Part shown: one piece after another, positions 44,960 through 56,553 of the stretch
Layout of the letters: every line of letters starts with the position of its first letter
Numbering within the stretch: the stretch's first letter is position 1
DNA from: Verticillium longisporum
Taxonomy: Eukaryota; Ascomycota; Sordariomycetes; Glomerellales; Plectosphaerellaceae
Direction: 5' to 3'
NCBI GenBank assembly: GCA_019188255.1
Contig: JAETXT010000006.1
Location: 5,456,001 to 5,520,000 of the forward strand
Length of the DNA: 64,000 nucleotides
Translations under genes and position numbers: made by a program
The notes under the pieces: model-generated
The model's input: only the letters and a program-made list of their open reading frames with translations
The model's database searches: none
Told to the model about the DNA's origin: nothing

Positions 44960-46604
44960 TCATCCTTCTTGCGAGCTCAGACGACTGTGCCACCCTAGTA
45001 CAGCACCATTCGCATCAATTCGTCGAGTTGCATTTGAAGACCCTCCCCATCGACATGTCAGCTTTGCCCATCCACGCCTGCCGCCTGCCACATGCCCTTG
45101 CGTCCAAGGTAGAACAGCTGGTGGAGGAGCTTGAGGCATCTGACCTGGCGGAGGCGGAGGCTCTTCTGATGGTGCTGGACTACTGGACGGCGGTCTAGGA
45201 TTGTTTTCGTCCCATTCCCCTTGCTTTTGTTTCTCGAGCTCGCGGGCGTTGGATTGTTGCGACTCCGGCAGGGCGTCGATGACGAGCTGTTCTAGGTTTC
45301 TCCTCGCCGCTTCCGTATACCATAGTCTGTCCCATGACCGATCTTGAAGAGGGACTTGTTCATGTTAGCATGACCCTCGAGCGCCTTTGATCGAGCGCAG
45401 AGGGCGGAACTCACTTGACTGTGCCACCCGCTCGTCTGGTTTCTGGCGCCAGTGCGGCAACCAGCTTTTCCGTCCTCGCGCAAGTCTGATCGCGAGAATG
45501 CTGCGTTCTAAAAGCACCGCGCTCGACGTAGAAACAGCTGGCTTAGGGCAGAATAAGTGCTTGTACGCCGAAAAGACGTTATTCTCAAAAATGAAGTCAT
45601 TGCTCAGGATGATATCGCACGGAAGACCTTCGATGACGTGAAGGTCACAAATGAAGCTCGCTTTTGATCCCACATCCATCTTCCCCTTGTCGGTGATGGA
45701 TGCAAGATTCTCTGCAAATTGGCGATAGTGATCGTAATCCAATTCTCGTGAGGCATGCGGCGCAACGTCAAACTGCAGTTCGGCGTTCAACACCATGCCG
45801 TCGGTCAGAACGGTTGACCCGTTGACAAGCTCGATGTGCCGTCTGTATTCCTTTCCGCGCCGAATCCTGAATTTGTGCCGTCGGGCAAAGTCGCCCGACA
45901 CCACCATCAGATCAGACCCCGTGTAACCCTGAGGCTTTGGCGCCGTTGACAGTGCACCGCAGGCGCTCGTCGGGGGAGTCACCAAGGAGGAAGAGTCGCT
46001 TCCCGCGTTGAAGACAAGGGCGGAGTTTCTCGAAAATACGGTGACAATTTTCCGTCAAGGTTTTTGTTAGGCTCAAGAACTTCTTCCCCAGCACCATGTC
46101 GAACATGCTGTTGCGCAGCACGTGGAACTGACGGCGATGGGATTGGGTCTCTCCCCGGAATATAAAGTCACCATAGATCCGACCGACTACCTCTGCTTCA
46201 TGTCCGCCGAGGAGGTGTATTCGTTGAGCCTCGCTTCGTTCGATCTTGAGATTGTGTCGATCTGCAAATCCCTCCGAGACGGCATCTATTCCAGAGCCTG
46301 AATCTGGAAGGGCATTGACAGGGACGCCATTGAGGGTGCCCGGCACCTCCCAGCTTTTGATGCCTCGGATATTTGCTTTTTTTGTAGGCCAGTTCTTAGA
46401 GCGTTTCGACTCGAAACGCCCAGTCTGATGATAGCGTTCCCCAGACGCTTTATCGTTCTGGGTTTTTGTGGACATTCTCTCTTTGTCGCCAACTGTAGCT
46501 GTATCGGAAGCGATCGCTGGAGATTTTTGCTTGGTTAATTCGTTGCATCGTCTAGTCGAAACATTAAAAGGCTTGGTCAACCGGAAATATGAATATTTTG
46601 GCAT
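44960..46604 (-). pseudogene. Double retropepsin-like aspartyl protease domain gene, frameshifted
   Basis: The first frame runs from the ATG at 46604 to 45912, the second overlaps it and continues to the end. One base too many near 45921-45930 separates them. The first part has a retropepsin-type turn, ALPDSGSGIDAVSEGFADRH, and the matching VLRNSMFDMVLGKKFL. The second part has YTGSDLMVVSGDFARRHKF, where the catalytic Asp of DTGS is replaced by Tyr next to the frameshift, and DIILSNDFIFENNVFS. A canonical intron (45414-45355, GTGAGT donor, GCTAAC branch site) leads to a last exon with SWDRLWYTEAARRNLEQL and a Pro-rich tail; the stop at 44960 is tentative. Such tandem domains occur in fungal proteins of unknown role that may derive from retroelements. 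The preserved intron shows it was a host-style gene, recently lost or mis-sequenced. Confidence 0.62.
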
Positions 46605-47768
46605 TCACCTCATAACCGGTCGGGCAGCTGCATAATCTGCTCCCGCGAGTTCCCACCTCTTCTGCTCGAGCTCCAGCATCATCTCCCTATACTCCCCTGA
46701 AAGGGATCGTTGTACCTCATTATACTACATGGAAACGCAATCAGCTTCTGTCAGTAGTGATGACGGGGGTCAATTTGATCCTTTCACCTCTGCAGACATC
46801 ACATCAAGTCTACGTTACTTATATCAGCTCTGTGCAGGCAAGTACGGGGCCGAGTTTCTTTTTGTCTTTATTCGGCCAAGACAAAGGTTCGGGTAAGCTA
46901 CCTTGGATACAGCTCGTAGAATAGCATTAATCTTTCGGCTTGTTTTCGAGTCGACATCCAAGCTTCAACAATTTCCATGGCGAGAGGGCGGACTGGTGAG
47001 AATGATAATAATAAACGCGCCTTGGTTTATGCCATTCTAGATGAATTCTTTTTGCTCCAAATGGTTTGACGTGCTAGAATAAGTAGATGAGGCAAAGGAT
47101 TTGGACAAGGTTCATAGGATCCCCTCGTGGCCTACTTATAGGTTACGCAAAGTAGAACCTCCGCTTCCGGCCAATCAAAGTTGATTTTACATGCTGACTA
47201 GTGGGCATCTAGCAGTGTGCGCAAGTAAGGTCATACTCTGAACTGGGTTTGAACTTCCACCTTCACTGACGAGGGAACCTGAACAGTATGCCCATCATCC
47301 ACAAATCAGCCTGACCGCTCGCACCCTCGGGCTGCAAGCCGGTGAGGCATTATGCTGTGAGGCGCAGTAACTACATTGCATACGTCTTCGACGCCTATTT
47401 GTCGACATACAAAGATGAAGCTCGACCCTTGTTCAATGCTGTGTGACGTTGCGTGATGACAGCAGGAGGGGGGCAGAAGGAACGAGGCGATTGAACAGAA
47501 TACTGGGCGCAGCCGCCCAAAGCTGTATGCCCTACGCCCGGCCACAGTCTGTCATACCATGGCTTGCATCATAGACCTCGAAGTGCAGGTCTAGTGTATT
47601 GAATCGTGCGTGACATGTTTTCTTGTGTCTAGTGTGCCTCGTTCATCTTTGAAATCATCCACCCTTTCGCCGAAGTCGAAAGAAATGATTGCATCAGCTG
47701 GCCAGTACATATACAGCGCTATCCGACAGTGTTTCATAGCTTTATACGCATTTTCGACTGACCATCAC
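46605..47768. other. Gene-poor region
   Basis: About 1.2 kb with no supported frame on either strand. Base composition is more AT-rich than the genes around it. Confidence 0.45.
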
Positions 47769-48778
47769 ATGGATGTCGAAAACGTGACGGAGAGTCGAGG
47801 CTTTCCTGCACTGGCACGAAGGATTGCCGGCACACCAGACTACGAGACGTTTGTTTTCCGTAAATTTGATCGCCTCAGCGCTCGAAATCTTCTTCATCTC
47901 GAAGGCAAACTCGCATTTCTCGAGTATAAGCTGGATCAAGCTGATCAACAGGCCGCGCAAAGCCAGAATAATGAGACACTTCGGTCTGTCTGTACATGGG
48001 AAGCCTTTGAGGAAAACGCAAAACATCCCGGCCTGCCTGAACACGGGCGGATGCGTATAGAAATAGATATCGGCAATGTTGTAAAGGAGTATCGGTAGTT
48101 TACACCTCCAAACGCAACACTGGTCAGTTGCTAATCAAGGGCTGGAAAAAATAGACGGAGCGTTGTTACGCCAAAGCCAAATCGCCGCACTCGAGTCCCC
48201 TCAGAACAGAGTCCTCAAGGTGGCGCGTGCCCAGTCGAAAATCAAGATTCATGACGCCCTTGGAAACGAGCTACAAACTTCCGCTTCTCAATGGACTTGC
48301 CGAATCGAGACTTGACGAGACAAACCAGAGTGATCTAGTTGCGATTAGGCGGCCAGTTGATGGCGACCTCCTGTCGCGCTTTCTTCAAGACCATTGGATG
48401 TTCAAAGTACTTCTTTCCCAGGCATCCCTCATAGCGACACAGCAAACTGACACAAAGAAGACAACACGCCTAACAGAGGAGACGGAACACATCGTTGAAA
48501 GCCACATCACCTGGGTAGCAGGGATATTCAGCACATCTATCGCGGCGTTACTCCTGCTTGGAGCAATAATCGCTCTTCGTCTTATTAAACAGCAAGATGT
48601 GCAGCTGGGAATGATCGCGATCTTCACTATCCTTTTCTCGGCGAGTGTAAAAGTCATGACTAACGCCAGAGGAGCAGAGATTTTCGTCTCGACGGCAGCT
48701 TATGCTGCGGTGCTGGTAGTTTTTGTATCTTCATCACCGTCGTCACCTAATTCGACCTGCTGCGCGAGCGCGCCATAA
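47769..48778 (+). pseudogene. DUF6594 membrane protein, probably disrupted
   Basis: Three blocks of one family appear in order but in different frames. Block 1 (47769 to about 48096) has GFPALARRIAGTPDYETFVF and RKFDRLSARNLLHLEGKLAF. Block 2 (about 48145-48290) has ALLRQSQIAALESPQNRVL. Block 3 (about 48290-48778) has DLVAIRRPVDGDLLSRFLQD, then three membrane segments (WVAGIFSTSIAALLLLGAII, LGMIAIFTILFSASVKVMT, IFVSTAAYAAVLVVFV) with the typical TNARGAEIF turn. An intron with a good branch site (GCTAATC) separates blocks 1 and 2, but neither donor/acceptor phase keeps the frame, and blocks 2 and 3 need a further one-base shift near 48285-48300. The family is fungal and of unknown function. Either a recent pseudogene or a locus with sequence errors. 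Confidence 0.55.
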
Positions 48779-51050
48779 ATAAGCCATGTCTTCTGGGGGA
48801 GGGGGGCTGTTGGGAGTTAGCGAGTATGGTAGACCATTTGAAAGCGCCGACTGACGTGGTCCAGCAGAAACTGGCAACCTTGGATATGTCGCGGCTTTTA
48901 AGTCTGACCTCTAGCTGGAAGTACTACACGTTATGTCGTTTTGTCGCTCAACGTAATGTGTAAAGCTGGAATTGGCCTCTTGGGGATGGTCTAGGCTGAT
49001 GAAGACTGTAACAGTGCGCCACGCTTTCTTTCCCCGCCAAACTACAACGCGAGCTTGGCAGAAACTGGTCACCGACAGGCCCATGTTAGTCGTTAAATTG
49101 TACTTCCAATGTCCTCGACCCCTCCAGGCACGTCGGTTGACTTGGGTGAATTGATAAAAGGTGGCATAACCTAAGGCGCATTACTTCATCAAACTCTCGG
49201 CATAACCAAGCCGTCCTGAAGAGGCTTGACTCCCGCCTCGAAAAATAAGGCTTTTAACAAACTCGACAAATCATATCCAAAAGTCTTTGTCTGGAGACAC
49301 AAATGTCTACCCTATGGCTCGCTCGTGGTGCGATTGTGTCAGGTGGCCCTGTCGAGCTACCAAGCAGAGGGTCGATCAGGGGCTAAGGGTTACGAGAGCG
49401 TGTACATAAGGAGCTGCGCAGGGCCCTCCAAGCTGTGGAGGTTCAGACTTTGGATAGATTCTGACCCCAACCTCTATTCTATTGCCTGCGGACCACGTGT
49501 GGAAGACCTCTTCACTTTGCCTCAAATCAAGCATTGACAGATTGCCGCATTGCACCTACGCGTTTGCCGATTTTCTTGTCACTGCCGCACGATCCCTGCA
49601 GCTGCGTATTACCAACTGGAATCGCGGCTAAGCTGACGCACCAAGCCGCTCATTCCGTTCCTAGGATCTGGGGGACCGAAATGCGAGTAACTTGGCCATC
49701 TTTGATCAATTCGATGATGATTTTGAACGTTGTTCACGCCGAAGTCTCGACCGACAAACATCCAGGGCGACCGAAACGCAAGTATTTGCGGTTTGCTAGC
49801 GTCCTTTGGTATTTTGCAGTCAAAATTCATGCCCTCGACGTGATGATTTAATGATTTGCCAGAACGAACCCATCATGATATCATCTGGATCTGTCGAGGT
49901 GTCCTCGACGACATGTCCTATGACGGATGTGAAAGCCTATGATACCGGTGATTACGATGACAGCGGCGAGAAAGATGAGACTATGAGTCGCCTTCGCACT
50001 TTTCAACACCAGGGTGACCGGTGGCCCTGTTTCAAGGGCGCAAGGTGGGACACTGTACATATTTGGGAGCCGCAATCACGAACACGGTTCGCCTAAGCAG
50101 ACCTCACAGATATGGTCTGCAAATGAGGTTCCAATGGCGGACAGTGCACGGGATTCTTGATGGTCACCCGAATCCTCGGATTCGCGAAGAACACGAAAAC
50201 CGAGGGTTCGGCAACTGCGGATCTCGGGAGGGGCTGAGTTCAGCAACATATCGACCATTCCCCGACATTTGTCAATCATGAACTTGTTTTTGATCGATAA
50301 TGGCACGTCCTGAATTATAAGTCTTCCATCGCAGGGAGGGCGAGGCTGACAGGCGCCGGAATCCCGTCCCCCTGAATAGGAGAGTATTCGAGCCACCTTC
50401 AAATCTGTGATATGAGTAACAAGCCGCTTGTGGGGTGAGGTTGGAACGTCTCTCTTCTTTCTCCTTCCTTCGATCTCAGGATATTCTTCATTCTCCTTCT
50501 GTTCTTCGTCTTTCTTCACTGTTTGCAAGCGCACTCACATACACTCGTTCTAGTTTCCCATTCTACACAGGTCGATTTTCTGGCATCGTACTATTAATAA
50601 GAGAGTCCTTCTTATTCATAGTACGATTACTTTTATTAATCGGATAAGCCTTTATATAGGTCGTAGGGCTTAGAATAGCTATATTCCGGGCCTCAATACG
50701 TATTGAAACGTTTACTAAATATCGAAATATCGAAATACTATAAGTTAGATTTAGTTATTTAATTGTTGGAAATCGGTCTATTTATTTAGTTGATTGATGA
50801 TTTGACTTGTTATATTTGATCGGGGTGCCACGCTAGCAAGCACGGCTACCGGTTGGATTCGGTGGGCTGCAGCAAGGACTTAGACGGCCATACGGACCAA
50901 GTAAACAGAGTGTGCAACTCGTGGCGTCTGGTGGATTGAGAATCTGGCTTTCGTAGCCGACGTATCATGCTGGCCGATGGAGACGATAATGGCATCAGCC
51001 AAGAATTATCGCTTCACACCAGCAACACCTCTTCATACGAAGCACTAGCA
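48779..51050. other. Gene-poor region with AT-rich island
   Basis: 2.3 kb without a supported gene. The stretch 50580-50830 is unusually AT-rich for this window and may be an old, mutated repeat, listed separately. The remainder shows short random frames. Confidence 0.45.
50580..50830. repeat. AT-rich island, possible RIP-degraded repeat
   Basis: About 250 bp dominated by TTTA, TATA and AAATATCGAAATA words (including ATATCGAAATATCGAAATAC), against a GC-rich background. Such islands in ascomycetes often come from transposons mutated by C-to-T changes. No coding remnant can be read, so the origin is a guess. Confidence 0.35.
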
Positions 51051-52225
51051 TCACTCTGAAACCCTGAGAACCAGCTTCTCCCCGCTGACCTCCTTGTTCC
51101 TCAACAACTTGAGCCCGTTCTCAACCCGTTCAAGGAGGTCCTTTCCCTCCACCACGCGGTGCGGGTTCGGCCGTACGACGCCTTGTTCCAGGAGTGTTGG
51201 CACAATCTCCGATTGCATCTTCTCCTTGAATTCCTCGTTCTGTGTCAACGTCAGCAAGTTATCGCACCACCACAAGTAAATCTAAGCCCACTCACCTCGA
51301 GGTAGAAATGCGTCCTCACGCCCGAGATCTCAACACCCTCCTCCCACTTCCCGACAGAAAGCTCCGCCGGGCTGGTCATCTGATACTCCGGCGCCTCCGT
51401 CTCGCTCGCATCCTTGATAATGACAGGCAGCATGACGGCGACCTTGGACCCCCGGCCAGCAAGCTTGGTGATCGGCTGCAGCGTCCCCGTCAAGTGTCCG
51501 ATGCAGTCAATGGCATACGGCACCGGCTGCCCTCCGAGATGGGCGCGAATCTGCTCGACGACGTCGTCGTCGCGGTAGTCGAAAGACGCCTTGGCGCCAA
51601 GCTCCCGCAGGTAGGCGTGGTTCTTCCTGCTCGCGACGGCGATGAGATTCGTGTAGCCCCAGTGGCGCAGAATCTCAATGGCGTACATGCCCACGCTTCC
51701 CGCGCCGCCCCAGAGCAGGATGGGCTTGTCGGCCTCGGGGGGCGTCCAGTCGGCGGGACGGGGCCACGGCAGCGGCAGTCCGAGGTCTTGTACGACAGTG
51801 TGGATGACGGTGATGACGTGGTCCTGCGCCGTGACAGCCTCCTCGGGCTTGAGATTCTTCGGCACACGGCCGACGAGGAACGACGGCACCGTCACGTAGG
51901 TCTGCAGAGCGGCTTCTTTGCCGCCGTCGACGTTGCGGAACGAGTAGCCGACGACTGGGTCACCCGGGCTGAATTCAGGCCCCGTGTGCGGGCCGGGGCC
52001 GACGGCGGCGACGGTGCCGGCAAAGGTGTCACCAAGGATGTACGGATAGCTGTCTATAACGAGACCGCCGTCAGCCTGGTGAATATGGTAAGGCGCGATG
52101 GAAGCCCAATCGACCTTGACGACGACTTCACCCGCTTGAGGCTCGCGGGTCGGGACGTCGAGCAGGGTCAGCGGCTGGCGGGGGGCCTGAACGGCGACGG
52201 CAGGGTGTGTTGCTGGGAGGGCCAC
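51051..52225 (-). CDS. Zinc-independent MDR oxidoreductase (enoyl/quinone reductase-like)
   Basis: Exon 1 is 52225-51296, exon 2 is 51239-51051; 56-nt intron; 372 aa. The N-terminal GroES-like part has PYILGDTFAGTVAAVGPG, where zinc-type alcohol dehydrogenases would have the GHE motif; no catalytic-zinc cysteines or structural-zinc loop are seen. The cofactor site is LLWGGAGSVGMYAIEILRHW, an NAD(P)H Rossmann fold. This is the layout of fungal trans-enoyl reductases, quinone reductases and zinc-binding-annotated dehydrogenases. The last exon supplies the closing helix (NEEFKEKMQSEIVPTLLEQG). No polyketide or peptide synthetase lies nearby, so a secondary-metabolite role is not supported here. 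The substrate is unknown. Confidence 0.88.
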
Positions 52226-53453
52226 TGTGACGTCAAGCTATGTGGGGTGAGGATAGTCGAGGAGGAGGTGGCACTGAGAAGTGTCTATTTAGCGTCGATC
52301 AAGAAGTGGCAGAATGGAATGCTAATAGATCATATATATACCCGAAGACTCCAGTAGACGCTCATGCGCCTGAACCCTGACAAATGTGCTGGGCATGCCA
52401 TTGTTTGTCAGCGCGAGGAGAGCTCCGTGGCGATCCTTCAATGGATCCAAAGAAGACAGCGAAGCATTGGAGCATGATGTTTAAAAAAAAGGTGTAGGCC
52501 GGTGGAACTTGGGTCACCTCCTCGGTTAGCGGCATCCCACGGTCGCTCTCATGTGCAGGACGGTGTTTTGTGGTTTGCTGTGAAGGCCAGCCACAGTGTG
52601 GAAGGGTTGCTCAGCTCCTGGTCTTCATGTCATTCATGTCAGCGGCGGCGGATAGATGTCTGATTCCTGGACTGAGGCTCATGCCTGCTTATTTTGATGG
52701 TGGGAGCCTCCATTGGCATTTCAGATGGCCATGTGGGAGGATAAGCATTACTGGCTGTGGATTGCTCAGACGCAATGTTGTACACCACCTTTGAGGGTCC
52801 ATGGAGGTCTGGACTCTTCGGCTTACAGCAGTCGTCAGAGAAGCTGGGTCTTCATGATCTGGGGCTCAAGTTCAGTCGATCTGCAGTGGTTGCAGGCTTA
52901 TGAATTTGAGCTCCTGTCCATCGCTTCACTTTGGTGATTTTCCATCTGCCAAGCTACTAGGAGTCATCAGTTCCTGAAGCCAACAGTGCCAAGGCTAAGA
53001 GTCAGTGACAGTCGACATGGATTGACGGCCTGCCATCACAACGTCCAAACCAGAACACGCATCCAGACTCAATAACCGGTCAAAAGAAGTTGCGACTTTC
53101 TCATGAGCATGTCTTGGTCATCTGGCATAACCTCATCTCCAGCAATAAGTAGATAGAGCGGAACCATCATGGGCGGGTACCATCGGATCAAGCCTCGTGC
53201 CGTCGGTCGCCTCGGCGCGCCCTTTAAAGACACGTCTGCCCCTCATTCATGCTGGAGTCACAGAGCACAGTTCGAGTCACCGTATCTCCAGTCACTTTTG
53301 GTCCGACGTCGGCTGGCTTGGGCCGGCGCGGACAAATGCTTAAATATAATGCCAGTTCATCTGGGCCTCAGACGAGGTCGATTGCTTCCAATCCATTCGG
53401 GATCATCTCCGTGAGAAGACCTAGATCTTCATTTGCATGAACGCGACTCCAAA
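52226..53453. other. Divergent promoter region
   Basis: 1.2 kb between two head-to-head genes. A TATA-like TAAATATAAT at 53341-53350 lies 104 bp before the Egt2-like start. No other gene seen. Confidence 0.45.
53341..53350 (+). promoter_or_regulatory. TATA-like box for the Egt2-like gene
   Basis: TAAATATAAT in an otherwise mixed sequence, 104 bp before the ATG at 53454, a usual fungal spacing. Confidence 0.4.
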
Positions 53454-54921
53454 ATGGTCATCAACGAGTCGTCCACGGCGAACACTGCGCCTCTTGGCTC
53501 ACAGTCGCAGGGAGAGGGCGTCCCAACCTCATCTCTCAGCAAAATGACACTCGACGGCCCCCGAGACTTCGGCAAAGGCCTCCGGGACGAATTCTGCTTC
53601 GATCCTGAATGGAGAAACATGAACAATGGTACGTCGCCTGGCCTCTCGCCCGGCCAAGAGGCTCTCTAACGAACGCCCAGGCTCCTTCGGCTCGACACCG
53701 CGCGTCATCAAGGAGAAGCAGTTTGCGCTGCAGCTCCGCGCCGAGGCCGTGCCGGACCTCTACACGCGGTACGAGTACCCAGCGCACCTCGACGCCGCGC
53801 GCGCCGCCCTCGCCGCCCTCCTCAACGCGCCGGTCGAGACGATCGTGCTCGTGGCCAACGCCACGACAGCCGTCAACGTGGTGCTGCACAACCTCGTCTG
53901 GAACCCGTCGGGCCGCGACGAGATCATCTCCTTCTCGACCGTCTACGGCGGCTGCGGCAAGACGATCGACTACATCACCGACACGAAGCCGCTCGTGTCG
54001 CAGCGCGTCATCGAGCTGCGCTACCCAGCCGACACGGACGGCGCCATCGAGCAGCGGTTCCGCGCGACGGTGGCCGCTTCGCGCGCCGCCGGGCGCACGC
54101 CGCGCGTCGCCCTCTTCGACACGGTCTCGTCGCTGCCGGGCGTGCGGTTCCCCTACGAGGCCGTGACGCGCGCGTGCCGCGACCTCGGCGTCCTGGGCCT
54201 CGTCGACGGCGCCCAGGGCGTCGGCATGGTGGCCCTCGACCTCGCCGCCCTCGACGCCGACTTTGTCCTCTCCAACTGCCACAAGTGGCTGCACGTGCCG
54301 CGCGGCTGCGCCTTTCTCCACGTGCCGCGCCGCAACCGGCACCTGCTGCCGTCGACGTTGCCGACGAGCCACGGGTACGTGTCGCCGCGGCCGCGGGCGA
54401 GGATGAACCCGCTGCCGCCGCGCGGGCCGGGCAAGTCGGCGTTTGAGGAGAACTTCCAGTTCGTCGGCACCGTCGACAACACGTCGTTTCTCGTGATCAA
54501 GGATGCGCTCGCGTGGCGGGACAAGGTCCTCGGTGGGGAGGAGCGCATCGTCGCGTACCTCTGGCAGCTGGCCAAGGATGGCGGCAGACGCGCAGCCGAG
54601 ATTCTCGGGACAGACATCATCGAGAATGAAGCTGGCACGCTGACAAACTGCGGCCTCGTCAATGTCTGGCTGCCCCTGAGGGCGGCCGACGGCGAGGGGG
54701 ACGGCGCCGTCGTGTCAGCGGCTGAAACGGCGCAGGCACTCGCGTGGGCGCAGAAGTGGCTCGTCGACGAGAAGAAGACGTTCATCCCCATTTCTGTACA
54801 TACGGGCAGATGGTATGCGCGCCTCAGCGCGCAGGTCTACCTCGACGTGGAGGACTTTGAATGGGCCGCTCATCAACTAAAGGAGGTCAGCGAGGAAATC
54901 AGCAAGGGAGCCTTCCGATGA
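53454..54921 (+). CDS. Class V PLP-dependent enzyme, Egt2/isopenicillin-N-epimerase-like
   Basis: Exons 53454-53628 and 53681-54921; 52-nt intron; 471 aa. The intron splits the conserved NMNNGSFGSTPRVIK. Class V aminotransferase marks: VANATTAVNVVLHNLVWNP (cofactor-phosphate side), DGAQGVGMVALDL (the Asp bonding the pyridine ring) and SNCHKWLHVPRGC, whose Lys forms the internal aldimine. The C-terminal RLSAQVYLDVEDFEW is typical of the fungal Egt2 group, which cleaves hercynylcysteine sulfoxide to ergothioneine. The partner Egt1 is not in the window. Similar enzymes of other function share this fold, so Egt2 is a good but unproven guess. A later in-frame Met at 53544 is an alternative start. 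The gene is GC-rich with strong third-position bias. Confidence 0.85.
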
Positions 54922-55469
54922 AGACCCCCAGCAATGGCGTCAGCTTCCTGTAGTTTCATGAAATAGTATAAACACCCCAGAGTGATGAATAACAGCATCC
55001 GCTCCACGATCGGGGATAAAAAATGCTGTGCTGCCAAATAGAGTTCCTCCGCGTCACATCCCCAACGAGACCGGGGCCAACCCTCCGTCGGCAATCGCTG
55101 CCCCCTCAGATCAATATCGAGGTCACCTAAGCCGCGTCCGTGATTGGGTACCAAACTTCCGCGACAACGCCTTGCAAGGGTCAGGGGTCAAACCGAGCCG
55201 AAGAGAATTGCTGTGTACATGCCAAAGAGGACTGACATCTGAGCGTGAGCCAACAGGATCCAGAGGGGGACCCCTCAACGGTACAGTGTATGTGTGGATT
55301 TGCAAGGAGGGACTGGGTCCTCGGCTATATACGTCCCTTTAAGATATGTACACTAGAACAGGCATTGCTCGTCTTCACTCGCCGGGTCCTTCGTTATGCT
55401 CCGAGCGCCTCACCCGCCCCTCATGACAAGCACAGGCTGGAGTACTCGCTCAAAGTCTCGCAACTGCTC
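54922..55469. other. Tail-to-tail intergenic region
   Basis: Holds the 3' flanks of the Egt2-like and LPMO genes. No supported gene. Confidence 0.5.
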
Positions 55470-56553
55470 TCAGGGCAGACACTGGCTGTAGTACTCGCTC
55501 GAAACCTTGCACGTGCCCGACGCGCAAGTCGTAGGTCCCGTCCAGCCGTTACCGCCGCACTGTCCCCAGAGCTGGGCCGAGCCGCCGCCGCCGGACGAAG
55601 GAGGAGGCGAGCTGGGAGGCGGGGTCGAAGGGGGAGGCGTCGAGGGGGGAGGTGTCGAGGGGGGCGGGCTGCTGGGCGGCGGGCTGCCGGAGCAGGTGAT
55701 GGGCCTGGGGCCCGGGATGGCGTAGGTGCGGCCGCCGTTGTCGGGCTGGCCAGTGTTGCCGTAGATGGAGATGAGGACGCCCGGGTCGGTGGCCGAGTAG
55801 GCGCCGGGGAAGGAGACAAAGTTGGAGCCCGTGTTGGTGCCGGAGCCGGTGACGCGGATCCTGGGCTTGTTAGCTGATGCTGTGACACACATACGGTGAG
55901 GTTGGCGGGCAGACGTGACGGGCAGCAGACGTGACGGGCAGCAGACGTGACGGTGAAACAATGGAGAGGCAAGAGAAAAATAGGGACACATACTGTGCAC
56001 ACTCAAAGTAGAACTGGGCCTCGCCACGAACGCTCGCGCCGTGCAGAGCCAGCAGCTCAACGCGCATCAGGTAGTCACCCGGCGCCACACAGGTGGGCAG
56101 GTCAAAGTAGTACCAGCCAGCGTTGGAGATCATCGTGTCGACAGCCCACTTGCCGCCGCTGAGACCGTTCTCGGCGACCTTGAACCACTGCAGGCCCGTC
56201 GACGAGGCCGAGGCCGCGTTGGCGACCTTGGCGAGGTAGACCATGATGGGGCCCTTGTGGGAGGCGGCGATGGGGTGGTCGGGATCGTTGGAGCCCTGGG
56301 GTCCGCCGATGACGTGGCCCCACCAGGCGCCGACGCGGGCGCCGGCGGGCACGGTGAGGATGTTGTTGTCCTTGTGCTGGATGTTCTTGTTGCAGGCAAA
56401 GTCGGCGTCGTTGACGTTCTGGACCGGGTTGTTGCTCGAGGGCGCGCGCACGCCCTTGAGCTGGCCCTGGTCCACACCGTTGACGGAGACCTTTTGGAAG
56501 ATGGCGTGGCTCGTGACCGTGGCCGCGAGGGCAAGGAGCGTGAGAAGCTTCAT
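55470..56553 (-). CDS. AA9 lytic polysaccharide monooxygenase with CBM1
   Basis: Exons 56553-55994 and 55860-55470; 133-nt intron; 316 aa. Signal peptide [15 protein letters not shown] is cut before His16, so the mature protein begins [11 protein letters not shown], giving the N-terminal histidine of the copper brace. The second His is in [17 protein letters not shown] and the axial Tyr in [10 protein letters not shown] Ser/Pro repeat linker ([14 protein letters not shown]) leads to a C-terminal cellulose-binding CBM1 (residues 282-316, [15 protein letters not shown]). The enzyme cleaves cellulose or hemicellulose oxidatively with copper and H2O2/O2. The intron acceptor is chosen at 55861 because only it gives FECAQIRVTGSG. 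The intron carries a tandem repeat, listed separately. Confidence 0.94.
55907..55951 (+). repeat. Intronic tandem repeat, 16-bp unit, three copies
   Basis: GGGCAGCAGACGTGAC is present at 55920-55935 and 55936-55951; a first copy at 55907-55919 lacks GCA. It lies inside the single intron of the LPMO gene, reading GTCACGTCTGCTGCCC on the transcribed strand. Confidence 0.9.

Noticed and set aside
51242..52357. 371-codon plus-strand frame
   Set aside because: Antisense shadow of the MDR oxidoreductase; Arg/Asp-rich composition typical of a shadow frame.
53536..54372. 278-codon minus-strand frame
   Set aside because: Antisense to the Egt2-like gene in very GC-rich sequence.
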